A stretch of 64,000 bases of DNA, taken from Pseudomonas sp. CC6-YY-74 (lineage in GTDB: Bacteria > Pseudomonadota > Gammaproteobacteria > Pseudomonadales > Pseudomonadaceae). The stretch spans positions 627,501-691,500 of the forward strand of contig NZ_CP019947.1 of assembly GCF_002025205.1 (NCBI RefSeq), given 5' to 3'. Below are positions 47,592 to 57,017 of the stretch, one piece after another. The notes beneath the pieces were generated by a model. It did not search any database. It was not told the origin of the DNA and saw only the letters and a program-made list of their open reading frames with translations. Both the position numbers and the translations under genes were made by a program. Each line of letters starts with the position of its first letter. Within the stretch, counting starts at the first letter, position 1.

Positions 47592-48728
47592 ATGGAAAAG
47601 CTTCTCAAGCTTTGGCAAAGCACAGGCCTGTACCATTTGGAGCCTGGTCAGGCCTTGATGATCGCCATCTGTGTGGGGTTGATCTACCTGGCGATCAAGA
47701 AAGGTTTCGAGCCGTTGTTGCTGATCCCGATCGGCTTTGGTGGTCTGCTGGCCAACATTCCCGTGGCCGGCATGGCTGAAGGCTCGGGGATCTTGCACCT
47801 GTTCTATGAAGTCGGCTTGCCGACCAGTGTGTTCCCGCTATTGATCTTCATGGGTGTCGGCGCAATGACCGACTTCGGGCCGATGCTGGCCAATCCGAAG
47901 ACCTTGTTCCTGGGTGCGGCGGCGCAGTTCGGTATTTTTGCCACCTTGATCGGTGCGCTGGCGATTGCTTCCCTGGGGATTCCTGGCTTGGAGTTCACCC
48001 TGCGTGAGGCGGCCTCTATCGCGATTATCGGTGGTGCCGATGGCCCGACCTCAATCTTTGTGACGGCCAAACTGGCGCCTCATTTGCTTGGTCCGATTGC
48101 CGTGGCGGCATATTCATACATGGCTCTGGTTCCGCTGATCCAGCCACCGATCATGCGTGCGCTGACGACCAAGGAAGAGCGTGCGATCGTCATGCAGCAA
48201 CTGCGGCATGTCGGTCAGGTCGAGAAGATCATCTTCCCGTTGGTGCTTTGCTTGTTGGTGGGCATGCTGCTACCGGACGCGGCGCCATTGGTGGGCATGT
48301 TCGCCTTTGGCAACTTGTTGCGTGAGGCGGGCGCGGTCGAGCGTCTGGCCGATACTTCGCGTAACGCGTTGATCAACATCGTGACCATTTTTCTGGGGTT
48401 GACTGTGGGTTCCAAGCTTTCTGCTGAGTCATTCCTACAAGTGAAGACTCTCGGCATTCTGCTGCTGGGCCTGATCGCCTTCAGTGGCGGTACTGCCGCT
48501 GGCATATTGATGGCCAAGGGAATGAACCTGTTCAGCAAGAACAAAATCAATCCGTTGATCGGCTCGGCCGGGGTATCGGCGGTGCCAATGGCCGCGCGGG
48601 TATCGAACAAGGTCGGCCTGGAGGCCAATCCGCAGAACTTCCTGCTGATGCACGCCATGGGGCCGAACGTGGCCGGGGTGATCGGCTCGGCAGTGGCGGC
48701 CGGTGTGCTGCTCAACTTTGTTGGATAA
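47592..48728 (+). CDS. oadB: Sodium-pumping oxaloacetate decarboxylase beta subunit
   Basis: A 378-residue polytopic membrane protein that decarboxylates carboxybiotin and exports Na+. Family-typical segments are [50 protein letters not shown] (containing the conserved Asp) and [19 protein letters not shown]. It starts 11 bases after oadA and ends the oadGAB operon at a terminator pair. Confidence 0.94.
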   Translation: MEKLLKLWQSTGLYHLEPGQALMIAICVGLIYLAIKKGFEPLLLIPIGFGGLLANIPVAGMAEGSGILHLFYEVGLPTSVFPLLIFMGVGAMTDFGPMLANPKTLFLGAAAQFGIFATLIGALAIASLGIPGLEFTLREAASIAIIGGADGPTSIFVTAKLAPHLLGPIAVAAYSYMALVPLIQPPIMRALTTKEERAIVMQQLRHVGQVEKIIFPLVLCLLVGMLLPDAAPLVGMFAFGNLLREAGAVERLADTSRNALINIVTIFLGLTVGSKLSAESFLQVKTLGILLLGLIAFSGGTAAGILMAKGMNLFSKNKINPLIGSAGVSAVPMAARVSNKVGLEANPQNFLLMHAMGPNVAGVIGSAVAAGVLLNFVG

Positions 48729-48758
48729 CGACAAGAGCGTTCAGGCGCTGTAAACGAA

Positions 48759-48790
48759 GAAAAGCCGCCTGTTCAGGGCGGCTTTTCTTT
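48759..48790 (+). terminator. Rho-independent terminator after oadB
   Basis: GAAAAGCCGCC (48759-48769) pairs with GGCGGCTTTTC (48777-48787), followed by TTT. Confidence 0.9.
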
Positions 48791-48800
48791 GGCAAACAAT

Positions 48801-48827
48801 AAAACCGGCCCGGGAGCCGGTTTTTTT
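48801..48827. terminator. Bidirectional terminator between oadB and amrZ
   Basis: AAAACCGGC (48801-48809) and GCCGGTTTT (48816-48824) with further T. It can stop transcription from either strand and probably ends amrZ. Confidence 0.88.
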
Positions 48828-48838
48828 ATCGGCGTTAT

Positions 48839-49165
48839 TTACGCTTCTTCAGCGGCCATCTCGGCGTCATGGGCAATCAATGCCACCAGGGCATTTTGCT
48901 GACGACGTGACAGTTGGCGGAAGCGCTGCAGTAACTCGCGTTCGTGCAAGGACAGCTCGGGGCTGTCCAGCGTCACGTTGAGTTCATCACCCAGGCTACT
49001 TTCCTGAAGCATGCTCTGCTCGAGGCGGGCGATGATTTCCGAGTTCATGCTGCGATGATGATTGCGTGCGACATCAGCGATGCGCTCACGCATGCCATCG
49101 GGCAAGCGAACGACGAATTTGTCAGCCGTGCGGCTGGAATAAATAGCCTGTTTCATTGGGCGCAT
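48839..49165 (-). CDS. amrZ: Ribbon-helix-helix regulator AmrZ
   Basis: A 108-residue Arc-family DNA-binding protein that closely resembles P. aeruginosa AmrZ (AlgZ) throughout: [42 protein letters not shown] is the ribbon-helix-helix, followed by the C-terminal tetramerisation part [35 protein letters not shown]. AmrZ controls alginate, twitching, flagella and cyclic-di-GMP genes. The start MRPMKQ matches homologues although no strong ribosome-binding site is visible. It is divergent from phnC, the same neighbour as in P. aeruginosa. Confidence 0.95.
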   Translation of the reverse strand: MRPMKQAIYSSRTADKFVVRLPDGMRERIADVARNHHRSMNSEIIARLEQSMLQESSLGDELNVTLDSPELSLHERELLQRFRQLSRRQQNALVALIAHDAEMAAEEA

Positions 49166-49536
49166 ACATTTAACCGATTAGTCAGGGGAGCAATGCTGGC
49201 AGTGAGCCACGTGATTGTCACTGGTTTGACCTTCTTTAGCACGAGCTGTTCACTCGGGATCGCCATTTGCATTGATAGGACTGTGCAGGCAATGCAAATA
49301 ATTGACGCCAATTACGTGTCGCATTGTGTTGAGTGTAAAGGCTCATGGCCAGCACCTGCTATCAGAAATGCGAGTTGCTGGGCAAAAGACAGGCATTTAC
49401 TCACCCAATATAAGAAATAAAACAACCGTCACTGAAGTGTCATGGCCTGTTAACGGGGCTGACACAGGGTTTGCTTACCTTGGTCTACACCAGGCGGCGA
49501 CTCTGATCCGTCAAACCGTTAACAAGAGGCAAATCC
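49166..49536 (+). other. Intergenic region between amrZ and phnC
   Basis: A 371-base divergent promoter region, more AT-rich than its surroundings around 49360-49425. It contains the PHO box at 49426-49443. No gene was supported in it. Confidence 0.55.
49426..49443 (+). promoter_or_regulatory. PHO box upstream of phnC
   Basis: CCGTCAC-TGAA-GTGTCAT matches the PhoB pattern CTGTCAT-N4-CTGTCAT at 5 of 7 and 6 of 7 positions. A third partial repeat (CTGTTAA, 49447-49453) follows in about the same phase. It lies 94 bases before the phnC start. Confidence 0.65.
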
Positions 49537-50373
49537 ATGAACGCAGCGATCCGGGTTGAGAGCCTGAACAAAACGTTCGCCGGTAAACAGGCGCTCCACT
49601 CTCTTGCTTTGTCCGTCCAGCCAGGTGAAATGGTTGCACTGATCGGCGCGTCGGGTTCCGGTAAATCCACGTTGCTGCGCCATCTAGCCGGGCTGGCCTG
49701 CGGTGACCGTACTGCAGGCAGCTGTATCCACGTGCTTGGTCGTCAAGTGCAGGCGCAAGGGCGCTTGAATGGACAAGTGCGTCGCCTGCGCGCTGACATT
49801 GGCTACATCTTCCAGCAGTTCAACCTGGTTGCTCGTTTAAGCGTAGTGCAAAACGTCCTGCTTGGTGGTCTCGGGCGCATGCCGCGCTGGCGTGGCACGC
49901 TCGGCCTGTTCAGTGCCGAAGAAAAGCAGCGCGCCATGCAGGCGCTGGCGCGGGTTGGTCTGGCCGACTTGGCCCTGCAGCGGGCTTCGACGCTGTCCGG
50001 TGGCCAGCAGCAGCGTGTGGCCATTGCTCGGGCTTTGTGCCAGCGCGCCGAGGTGATTCTTGCTGACGAACCGATTGCCTCTCTCGACCCCGAGTCGGCA
50101 CGCAAGGTCATGCAGATTCTCACCGATATCAACCGTGAAGACGGCACCACCGTGGTGGTCACCTTGCATCAGGTCGACTACGCCATGCGTTATTGCCAGC
50201 GTGCGGTGGCGCTGAAGGCCGGGCGTATCAATTTCGACGGGCCAACCGCAGGCCTTATTCCGAGTTTTCTCAATGACCTGTACGGCGCCGAGTTGCCTGT
50301 CGATGCGCTGCCGGCTGGCAAGCCGCGCCGGCAGGGGGCGCAACAAGCAGCGCTGAGCCTCGCCAGCGCCTGA
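49537..50373 (+). CDS. phnC: Phosphonate ABC transporter ATP-binding protein
   Basis: A 278-residue ATPase with Walker [10 protein letters not shown] (about 45-53), signature [15 protein letters not shown] and Walker [16 protein letters not shown]. The [21 protein letters not shown] segment is typical of PhnC. It heads the phn operon behind the PHO box. Confidence 0.94.
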   Translation: MNAAIRVESLNKTFAGKQALHSLALSVQPGEMVALIGASGSGKSTLLRHLAGLACGDRTAGSCIHVLGRQVQAQGRLNGQVRRLRADIGYIFQQFNLVARLSVVQNVLLGGLGRMPRWRGTLGLFSAEEKQRAMQALARVGLADLALQRASTLSGGQQQRVAIARALCQRAEVILADEPIASLDPESARKVMQILTDINREDGTTVVVTLHQVDYAMRYCQRAVALKAGRINFDGPTAGLIPSFLNDLYGAELPVDALPAGKPRRQGAQQAALSLASA

Positions 50374-50416
50374 ACCGTTCAATCAATTAGCCAATCCGTG
50401 ATTAGGAGTGCTCCGC

Positions 50417-51421
50417 ATGTTCAAACACATCAGTCGTGTTCTTGCTGCATCCATACTGCTTAGTAGCGCCACCCTAGGTGTCGCCCAGGCCGCCGAGCAG
50501 GAAATCAACTTCGGCATCATTTCCACCGAGTCCTCGCAAAACCTCAAGACCACGTGGGACCCCTTCCTGGCGGACATGGGCGCGCAGACCGGGCTGAAGA
50601 TCAACGCCTTCTTCGCTCCCGACTATGCCGGGATCATCCAGGGCATGCGTTTCGACAAGGTCGATGTGGCCTGGTACGGCAATAAGGCGGCCATGGAGGC
50701 GGTGGATCGCGCCGGTGGCGAAATTTTCGCTCAGACCGTCGCCGCCAATGGCGCCCAGGGTTATTACAGCCTGATGGTGGCGCATCAGGATAGCCCGCTG
50801 AATTCGATCGAAGACATGCTGAAGAATGCCCAGAACCTGACCTTCGCCAATGGCGACCCGAACTCCACCTCGGGCTATCTGGTACCGGGCTACTACGTGT
50901 TCGCGCAGAACAATGTCGATGCCAACAAGATCTTCAAGCGTGCGCTCAACGGCAGTCATGAGGTCAATGCCCTGTCGGTGGCCAACAAGCAGATCGATGT
51001 CGGTACCTTCAACAGCGAAGGCATGGAGCGACTGCAGGTCACCGCGCCGGATAAGGCTGCGCAATTGAAGGTGATCTGGACTTCACCGCTGATCCCGTCT
51101 GACCCGATGGTCTGGCGCAAGAACCTCGATGAGGCGAGCAAGAACAAACTGCGCGAATTCTTTATGACTTACGGCGACAAGTCGGCTGAGCAGAACGTCC
51201 TGGAAAGCCTGCAATGGGCCAAGTTCAAGTCCTCGGATGACGATCAACTGCTGCCGATCCGTCAGCTTGATCTGTTCAAGAAGCGCACCGAAGTGGTCAA
51301 CAACGACAAGTTGTCGGACAGCGACAAGCCGGCGCGGCTCAAGGCACTGGATGCCGAGTTGGCCAAGCTGGCAAAGCGCCTGGCTGAAATCGCCCAGAAG
51401 AACCCCACCAGCGCAGGTTGA
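50417..51421 (+). CDS. phnD: Phosphonate-binding periplasmic protein
   Basis: A 334-residue exported protein with a signal peptide (about 1-24, VAQA-AE), then a PhnD-type binding fold (INFGIISTESSQNLKTTWDPFL, VDVAWYGNKAAME, DPNSTSGYLVPGYYVF). The Ser-Thr-Ser stretch contributes to phosphonate binding in homologues. AGGAG at 50404-50408 selects the start at 50417. Confidence 0.94.
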   Translation: MFKHISRVLAASILLSSATLGVAQAAEQEINFGIISTESSQNLKTTWDPFLADMGAQTGLKINAFFAPDYAGIIQGMRFDKVDVAWYGNKAAMEAVDRAGGEIFAQTVAANGAQGYYSLMVAHQDSPLNSIEDMLKNAQNLTFANGDPNSTSGYLVPGYYVFAQNNVDANKIFKRALNGSHEVNALSVANKQIDVGTFNSEGMERLQVTAPDKAAQLKVIWTSPLIPSDPMVWRKNLDEASKNKLREFFMTYGDKSAEQNVLESLQWAKFKSSDDDQLLPIRQLDLFKKRTEVVNNDKLSDSDKPARLKALDAELAKLAKRLAEIAQKNPTSAG

Positions 51422-51487
51422 TTGCAATTGTCGGCTCGCCTGCAAGGGCGAGCCGATCGCTTTTGCCGCACCAATCGAGAAGTCGTT

Positions 51488-52282
51488 ATGACCACGTTGA
51501 CCACCGTCCCCACGCCTGAATTGACCGCTAAACGCTCCTGGACGCAGCTGATTGGCTGGGGGCTGTTCTGCGCTGTACTGGCCTGGTCCTGGCAGGGCGC
51601 GGAGATGAATCCGCTGGCCCTGATCCGCGACTCCAGCAACATGGCGACCTTTGCCGCGGACTTTTTCCCACCGGATTTCAGCAACTGGGAGCTGTACCTC
51701 AAGGAGATGATCGTCACCGTGCAGATCGCCCTGTGGGGCACGGTGCTGGCGATTGTCTGCGCCATTCCGCTGGGCATTCTCTGCTCTGAAAATATTGTGC
51801 CCTGGTGGGTCTACCAGCCGATTCGGCGGCTGATGGATGCCTGCCGTTCGATCAACGAAATGGTCTTCGCCATGCTCTTCGTGGTGGCTGTCGGGCTGGG
51901 GCCGTTCGCCGGGGTACTGGCGCTATTTATCGGCACCACCGGGGTGTTGGCCAAACTGTTCGCTGAAGCCGTGGAGGCCATCGATCCCGGCCCGGTGGAA
52001 GGGGTGCGCGCCACCGGTGCCAGCGCGTTGCAGGAGGTGATCTACGGGGTCATTCCGCAGGTCCTGCCGTTGTGGATTTCCTATGCGTTGTACCGCTTCG
52101 AGTCCAACGTGCGCTCGGCCACGGTGGTCGGCATGGTCGGGGCGGGCGGTATCGGGGTGATCCTCTGGGAGGCGATTCGCGGCTTCCAGTTCGCTCAGAC
52201 CTGCGCCCTGCTGATTGTGATCATTCTGGTAGTGAGCGTGCTCGACATTATTTCGCAGCGCCTGCGCAAGCAATTTATCTGA
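51488..52282 (+). CDS. phnE: Phosphonate ABC transporter permease
   Basis: A 264-residue inner-membrane permease with about six hydrophobic segments. The EAA-type cytoplasmic loop is visible as [29 protein letters not shown]. It completes the PhnCDE importer. The start at 51488 gives the usual length. Confidence 0.93.
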   Translation: MTTLTTVPTPELTAKRSWTQLIGWGLFCAVLAWSWQGAEMNPLALIRDSSNMATFAADFFPPDFSNWELYLKEMIVTVQIALWGTVLAIVCAIPLGILCSENIVPWWVYQPIRRLMDACRSINEMVFAMLFVVAVGLGPFAGVLALFIGTTGVLAKLFAEAVEAIDPGPVEGVRATGASALQEVIYGVIPQVLPLWISYALYRFESNVRSATVVGMVGAGGIGVILWEAIRGFQFAQTCALLIVIILVVSVLDIISQRLRKQFI

Positions 52283-52318
52283 CGGAGATTGGGCATCTGC
52301 GGATGCCCTCTATTAGCC

Positions 52319-53023
52319 ATGTACTTGTCTAGACATCCTGAGCCGTTGTACCGCGAACTGGCCGCCGTGCTGCGCGATGAAGTGCAGCGCCTGGCGCCCG
52401 GTGACTACCTGCCGGCCGAGGTGAAGCTGGCTGCGCGGTTTGCCGTCAATCGCCACACGTTGCGCCGCGCCGTGGATGAACTGGTGCTCGAAGGTCGCCT
52501 GCTGCGTCAGCAGGGCAAGGGCACTCGGGTGCTGGCCAGGCCGCTGATCTATCCGATGCAAGCGGGTAGCGCCTTCACCGCCTCGTTATCGGCCCTCGGG
52601 CATCAGGTCGAAGCGCAGCTGCTGGGGAGCCGCGTGCGCCCGGCCAGCCAGGACGATCTCGGGTACCTGCAACTGCCAGAGGCCGCGCAACTGCTGGAGT
52701 TGACCACCCTGCGTCTGATCGAAGGGCAGCCGGTCAGTCTGATTCGACATGCCTTCAGCCTGGCGCATGCGCCGTTGTTGGCCGACTACCAAGGCGGCTC
52801 ACTGCGCCAGTACCTGGTCCAGCGCGATCTGCCTTTGACCCGCACCTTCAGCCTGATTGGCGCCCGTTTGCCCAGTCGCGAGGAAGCAACGCGGTTGTTG
52901 ATGCCCAGGCACGCCCCCTTGCTCAGCGTCCTGACCCTTTCCCGCGATCTGGCTGGCCAGCCGGTGGAGCTGTCGTTATCGACCAGCCGCGCCGACCGTT
53001 TCCAGTACCAGCTCGCCCTCTGA
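52319..53023 (+). CDS. phnF: GntR-family regulator PhnF
   Basis: A 234-residue regulator with an N-terminal GntR winged helix (PLYRELAAVLRDEVQRLAPGDYLPAEVKLAARFAVNRHTLRRAVDEL) and a C-terminal UTRA effector domain of the HutC type. It is probably a local repressor of the phn genes. The ATG at 52319 places the DNA-binding domain at the normal distance from the N-terminus. Confidence 0.92.
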   Translation: MYLSRHPEPLYRELAAVLRDEVQRLAPGDYLPAEVKLAARFAVNRHTLRRAVDELVLEGRLLRQQGKGTRVLARPLIYPMQAGSAFTASLSALGHQVEAQLLGSRVRPASQDDLGYLQLPEAAQLLELTTLRLIEGQPVSLIRHAFSLAHAPLLADYQGGSLRQYLVQRDLPLTRTFSLIGARLPSREEATRLLMPRHAPLLSVLTLSRDLAGQPVELSLSTSRADRFQYQLAL

Positions 53024-53036
53024 TGGAGACTTGTTG

Positions 53037-53498
53037 ATGAACCGCAACCTGCTGCACAGCGACCCGCACATCGCTACACGGCAGCGCTGGATGGGCGTGC
53101 TCGCCCGCGCCGGCGCTGGCCTGGCGGTCTATGAGTCAGCGTTGAAGGCGGGCCAATACAGCCTGATTCGCGCACCTGAAATCGGCATGACCCTGGTGCG
53201 GGGGCGCATGGGCGGCACCGGCAGCCCCTTCAACCTTGGCGAGATGAGTGTGACCCGCTGCGTGGTGCGCCTGGCCGATGGCCGCACTGGCTACAGCTAC
53301 GTGGCCGGTCGCGACAAGCAGCATGCCGAGCTGGCAGCCCTGGCCGATGCGCACCTGCAGGGTGCGCAGCAGCAGGACTGGCTGAGCCGGATGATCGATC
53401 CCCTGGCCGCCGCTCACCGCGTCAAGCAGGCGACCAAGGCCGCGGAAACCGCAACCACCCAGGTGGAATTTTTCACCCTGGTCAGAGGAGAAGATTGA
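53037..53498 (+). CDS. phnG: C-P lyase complex subunit PhnG
   Basis: A 153-residue subunit of the carbon-phosphorus lyase core. RWMGVLARAGAGLA near the start and GGTGSPFNLGEMSVTRCVVRL are conserved. GGAG eight bases ahead selects the ATG at 53037. Its stop codon overlaps the phnH start by one base. Confidence 0.93.
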   Translation: MNRNLLHSDPHIATRQRWMGVLARAGAGLAVYESALKAGQYSLIRAPEIGMTLVRGRMGGTGSPFNLGEMSVTRCVVRLADGRTGYSYVAGRDKQHAELAALADAHLQGAQQQDWLSRMIDPLAAAHRVKQATKAAETATTQVEFFTLVRGED

Positions 53499-54118
53499 TG
53501 AGCGCGGCAACTAGCTCGCACTGGCTGCAACCTGCCTTCAACGATCCGGTGCTGGATGCCCAGGTCAGTTTCCGTGCCGCGCTCAAGGCGTTGGCCGAAC
53601 CGGGTCTGGTGCAAGGCATGGAGCGTGCCCTGGCTCTGGAGGGTCTGCAGCCGGCCACTTATGCCCTGTGCCTGGCCTTTCTCGATGGCGATACGCCGTT
53701 GTGGCTGGCCCCGTGCTTCGATACGCCGGTGATTCGCGCCAATCTGTCGTTTCATTGTGGCTGCCCGATCGTCGCTGAGCGCGAGTTGGCACTGTTCGCC
53801 CTGCTTGATGAGCGCGAACTGGGCGACCTCGCGGCGTTCGATAACGGCAGCGAACGCTACCCGGATCAATCCTGCACCTTGCTGATTCAACTAGATGCCT
53901 TGAGCGGAGGTCCGGCGCTGCGCTGGCGTGGACCCGGGATCAAGGATGTGCGCAGTGTCGATCTGCCACTGACCCCGGCGTTCTGGCGAGAGCGCGGCGC
54001 ACGTAGCGCTTTTCCGCGGGGGCTGGATGCTTTCTTCGCCGCCAAGCGCCAGATCATTGGCCTGCCGCGCAGCACCCACATGCTTGAAGACGTCAAGAGT
54101 ACAGAGGAGGCCGCCTGA
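53498..54118 (+). CDS. phnH: C-P lyase complex subunit PhnH
   Basis: A 206-residue core subunit. It shows QPAFNDPVLDAQVSFRAALKALAEPG and a C-terminal GVDAFFA-like helix (GLDAFFAAKRQIIGLPRST). PhnH is structural and is required to assemble the PhnGHIJ complex. It overlaps phnG and phnI by one base each. Confidence 0.93.
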   Translation: MSAATSSHWLQPAFNDPVLDAQVSFRAALKALAEPGLVQGMERALALEGLQPATYALCLAFLDGDTPLWLAPCFDTPVIRANLSFHCGCPIVAERELALFALLDERELGDLAAFDNGSERYPDQSCTLLIQLDALSGGPALRWRGPGIKDVRSVDLPLTPAFWRERGARSAFPRGLDAFFAAKRQIIGLPRSTHMLEDVKSTEEAA

Positions 54119-55209
54119 TGTACGTAGCCGTCAAAGGTGGCGAGCGCGCCATCGACAATGCCCACCTGCTGCTGGCGAAAAAACGCCGTGGCGATACCGC
54201 CATTCCCGAGCTGAGCGTCGATCAGGTTCGCGAGCAGATGCCCCTGGCTGTGGCCCGGGTAATGAGTGAAGGCTCGCTGTATGACCCGCAACTGGCCGCG
54301 CTGGCGATCAAGCAGGCCGCCGGTGACCTGATGGAAGCCATCTTCCTGCTGCGCGCCTACCGCACCACGTTGCCACGCTTCGCCGCGAGTGCGCCGCTGG
54401 AAACCTCGCAGATGCAGCTCAGCCGCCGCATCTCGGCGACCTTCAAGGATCTGCCCGGCGGCCAGTTGCTCGGCCCGACCTTCGACTACAGCCATCGCCT
54501 GCTGGACTTTGCCCTCTTGGCCGAGGGCGAGCATCCCGGCCCGCAGCTGGTCGCCAGCGCCGAACCGGCAGCCTGTCCGCAGGTGTTGGACTTTCTCGCC
54601 GAGGAAGGCCTGATGGCCCGCGAAGTGGACGATGGCGCCGCGGTAGCGGATATCACCCGCGAACCCTTGGGCTTTCCCGCCAGTCGTGCTCAGCGCCTGC
54701 AGGCCCTGGCCCGTGGCGATGAAGGTTTTCTCCTGGCGCTGGGCTACTCGACCCAGCGCGGTTACGGGCGCAACCACCCGTTCGCCGGGGAAATTCGCAT
54801 CGGTGAGGCCGAAGTCTGGCTGGAACCGGAGGAACTGGGTTTTGCCGTACCACTCGGCGCTATCGAGGTGACCGAATGCGAGATGGTCAACCAGTTCGTC
54901 GGTGGCAAGGGCATCGACCCGCAATTCACCCGCGGCTATGGCCTGGCCTTCGGTTACGCCGAACGCAAGGCCATGGGCATGGCCCTGGTCGACCGCTCGT
55001 TGCGCGCTGGCGAATACGCTGAAGAGATCGAGGGCCCGGCGCAGCAGGAAGAGTTCGTGCTGATGCACTGCGACAACGTCGAGGCCGGCGGTTTCGTCTC
55101 CCACCTGAAACTGCCGCACTACGTAGACTTCCAGTCCGAGCTGGAGCTGATCCGCAAGCTGCGCCAGCCCAGTTGCGAGCAGCCCGCCGCCGAGGAGCAA
55201 TGCGCATGA
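54118..55209 (+). CDS. phnI: C-P lyase complex subunit PhnI
   Basis: A 363-residue subunit that provides the nucleosidase step, replacing adenine of ATP with the phosphonate in the presence of PhnG, H and L. MYVAVKGGERAIDNAHLLL at the start and HCDNVEAGGFVSHLKLPHYVDF near the end are conserved. It overlaps phnH by one base and phnJ by four. Confidence 0.94.
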   Translation: MYVAVKGGERAIDNAHLLLAKKRRGDTAIPELSVDQVREQMPLAVARVMSEGSLYDPQLAALAIKQAAGDLMEAIFLLRAYRTTLPRFAASAPLETSQMQLSRRISATFKDLPGGQLLGPTFDYSHRLLDFALLAEGEHPGPQLVASAEPAACPQVLDFLAEEGLMAREVDDGAAVADITREPLGFPASRAQRLQALARGDEGFLLALGYSTQRGYGRNHPFAGEIRIGEAEVWLEPEELGFAVPLGAIEVTECEMVNQFVGGKGIDPQFTRGYGLAFGYAERKAMGMALVDRSLRAGEYAEEIEGPAQQEEFVLMHCDNVEAGGFVSHLKLPHYVDFQSELELIRKLRQPSCEQPAAEEQCA

Positions 55210-56093
55210 ATGCCCAGGCTCAAACCAACTGCGCAACCGAGACTGGTTATAACTTTGCCTACCTCGATGAACAGACCAAACGCATGATCCGCCGTGGCCT
55301 GCTCAAGGCCGTGGCTGTTCCCGGTTACCAGGTGCCTTTCGCCGGCCGCGAAATGCCCTTGCCTTACGGCTGGGGCACCGGTGGCATGCAGTTGACCGCG
55401 GCGATTATCGGCGCCGATGACGTGCTCAAAGTGATCGATCAGGGCGCGGACGACACCACCAATGCGGTGTCGATACGGCGTTTCTTCGCCCGTACAACCG
55501 GGGTCGAAACCACTACCCGCACCCCCGAGGCGACGGTGATCCAGACCCGTCACCGGATTCCGGAAACGCCGCTGACGGGTGACCAGATCGTGGTTTATCA
55601 GGTGCCGATTCCCGAGCCGCTGCGTTTTATCGAACCCTCGGAAACCGAGACCCGCACCATGCACGCGCTGGAGGATTACGGGGTGATGCACGTCAAACTG
55701 TACGAGGACATCGCGACCTTCGGCCATATCGCCACCAGCTATGCCTACCCGGCAACGGTGGACGAGCGCTATGTGATGGATCCCTCGCCGATCCCCAAAT
55801 TCGACAATCCCAAGTTGCATATGAGCCCGGCGCTGATGCTGTTCGGCGCGGGCCGTGAGAAGCGTCTGTATGCCGTGCCGCCCTACACCCGGGTGGTCAG
55901 CCTGGACTTCGAAGATCACCCCTTCGCGATTCAAAGCTGGGACGAGTGCTGTGCGCTCTGTGGCAGCCGCGCGTCCTACCTCGACGAGCTGATCGTCGAC
56001 GACGCGGGTAGCAAGCGCTTCGTTTGTTCCGATACGGATTACTGCATGCAACGCCGTGATGCCATTGAGATGACCGGGGAGGCCGCGCAATGA
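55206..56093 (+). CDS. phnJ: Carbon-phosphorus lyase PhnJ
   Basis: A 295-residue radical SAM enzyme that breaks the C-P bond of 5-phospho-ribose-1-phosphonate. The cluster cysteines Cys249, Cys252 and Cys274 and the catalytic Cys280 have the same spacing as the E. coli residues 241, 244, 266 and 272. TGYNFAYLDEQTKRMIRR at the start is typical. It overlaps phnI and phnK by four bases each. Confidence 0.95.
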   Translation: MNAQAQTNCATETGYNFAYLDEQTKRMIRRGLLKAVAVPGYQVPFAGREMPLPYGWGTGGMQLTAAIIGADDVLKVIDQGADDTTNAVSIRRFFARTTGVETTTRTPEATVIQTRHRIPETPLTGDQIVVYQVPIPEPLRFIEPSETETRTMHALEDYGVMHVKLYEDIATFGHIATSYAYPATVDERYVMDPSPIPKFDNPKLHMSPALMLFGAGREKRLYAVPPYTRVVSLDFEDHPFAIQSWDECCALCGSRASYLDELIVDDAGSKRFVCSDTDYCMQRRDAIEMTGEAAQ

Positions 56094-56899
56094 GTGCCGC
56101 CGAGAAATTACAGCTGCACAGTGAGACGGCTCAGCCGCTGTTCAGTGTGCGCGACCTGACGCTCTTGTACGGCCCGGAGAAGGGTTGCCAAGGTGTGTCC
56201 TTCGACCTCTATCCCGGTGAAGTGTTGGGCATTGTCGGTGAGTCGGGCTCGGGTAAATCGACCTTGCTCAGCCTATTGTCCGGGCGCTGCCCGCCGGATC
56301 GCGGCAGCGTCAGCTACCGCAATAGCGATGGCAGCCTGGTTGATCTGTACAGCGCCAGCGAGGCGCAGCGCCGCACGCTGTTGCGTACCGAGTGGGGCTT
56401 TGTCGAGCAGAACCCGCGTGACGGCCTGCGCATGGCGGTTTCGGCTGGCGCCAATATCGGTGAGCGGCTGATGGCCCAGGGCGTGCGCCATTACGGCGAA
56501 CTGCGCGCCGCCGGCATCGACTGGCTGAGCCAGGTGGAAATCGACCCGCTGCGGATCGACGACTTGCCAAGGACCTTCTCGGGCGGCATGCAGCAGCGCT
56601 TGCAGATCGCCCGCAACCTGGTATCCAGCCCGCGCCTGGTGTTTATGGATGAGCCGACAGGAGGGTTGGACGTGTCGGTGCAGGCGCGCCTGCTCGACCT
56701 GTTGCGCGGCCTGGTACGCGAGTTGGATCTGGCGGTGGTGATCGTCACCCACGACCTGGCGGTGGCGCGCTTGCTCGCCGACCGGCTGATGGTGATGCGC
56801 CGCTCCCATGTGGTTGAAGCCGGACTGACCGATCAGATTCTTGATGATCCGCAGCACCCCTATTCGCAGCTGCTGGTGTCGTCGGTCTTGCAGCCCTGA
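56090..56899 (+). CDS. phnK: C-P lyase accessory ATPase PhnK
   Basis: A 269-residue ABC-type ATPase without a membrane partner. It has Walker A GESGSGKST, signature FSGGMQQRLQIARNL and Walker B LVFMDEPTGGLD. PhnK binds the C-P lyase core. It ends the first tightly coupled block; a REP element separates it from phnL. Confidence 0.93.
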   Translation: MSAAEKLQLHSETAQPLFSVRDLTLLYGPEKGCQGVSFDLYPGEVLGIVGESGSGKSTLLSLLSGRCPPDRGSVSYRNSDGSLVDLYSASEAQRRTLLRTEWGFVEQNPRDGLRMAVSAGANIGERLMAQGVRHYGELRAAGIDWLSQVEIDPLRIDDLPRTFSGGMQQRLQIARNLVSSPRLVFMDEPTGGLDVSVQARLLDLLRGLVRELDLAVVIVTHDLAVARLLADRLMVMRRSHVVEAGLTDQILDDPQHPYSQLLVSSVLQP

Positions 56900-56949
56900 A
56901 GTGGTTCGTAGCCTGGATGAAATCCTGGATACGGGTCTAATTTCGTTAT

Positions 56950-57002
56950 GTGGGAGGTGGCTTAGCCGCGACCAGCGTGATCGCGGCTAAAGCCCCTCCC
57001 AC
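56950..57002 (+). repeat. REP-type palindrome between phnK and phnL
   Basis: GTGGGAGG...TAGCCGCGA (56950-56971) pairs with TCGCGGCTA...CCTCCCAC (56981-57002) with minor mismatches. It is related to the REP element after catA (23566-23611) but of a different subclass. It lies only 15 bases before the phnL start. Confidence 0.88.
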
Positions 57003-57017
57003 GGCACCGAGGTTTGT

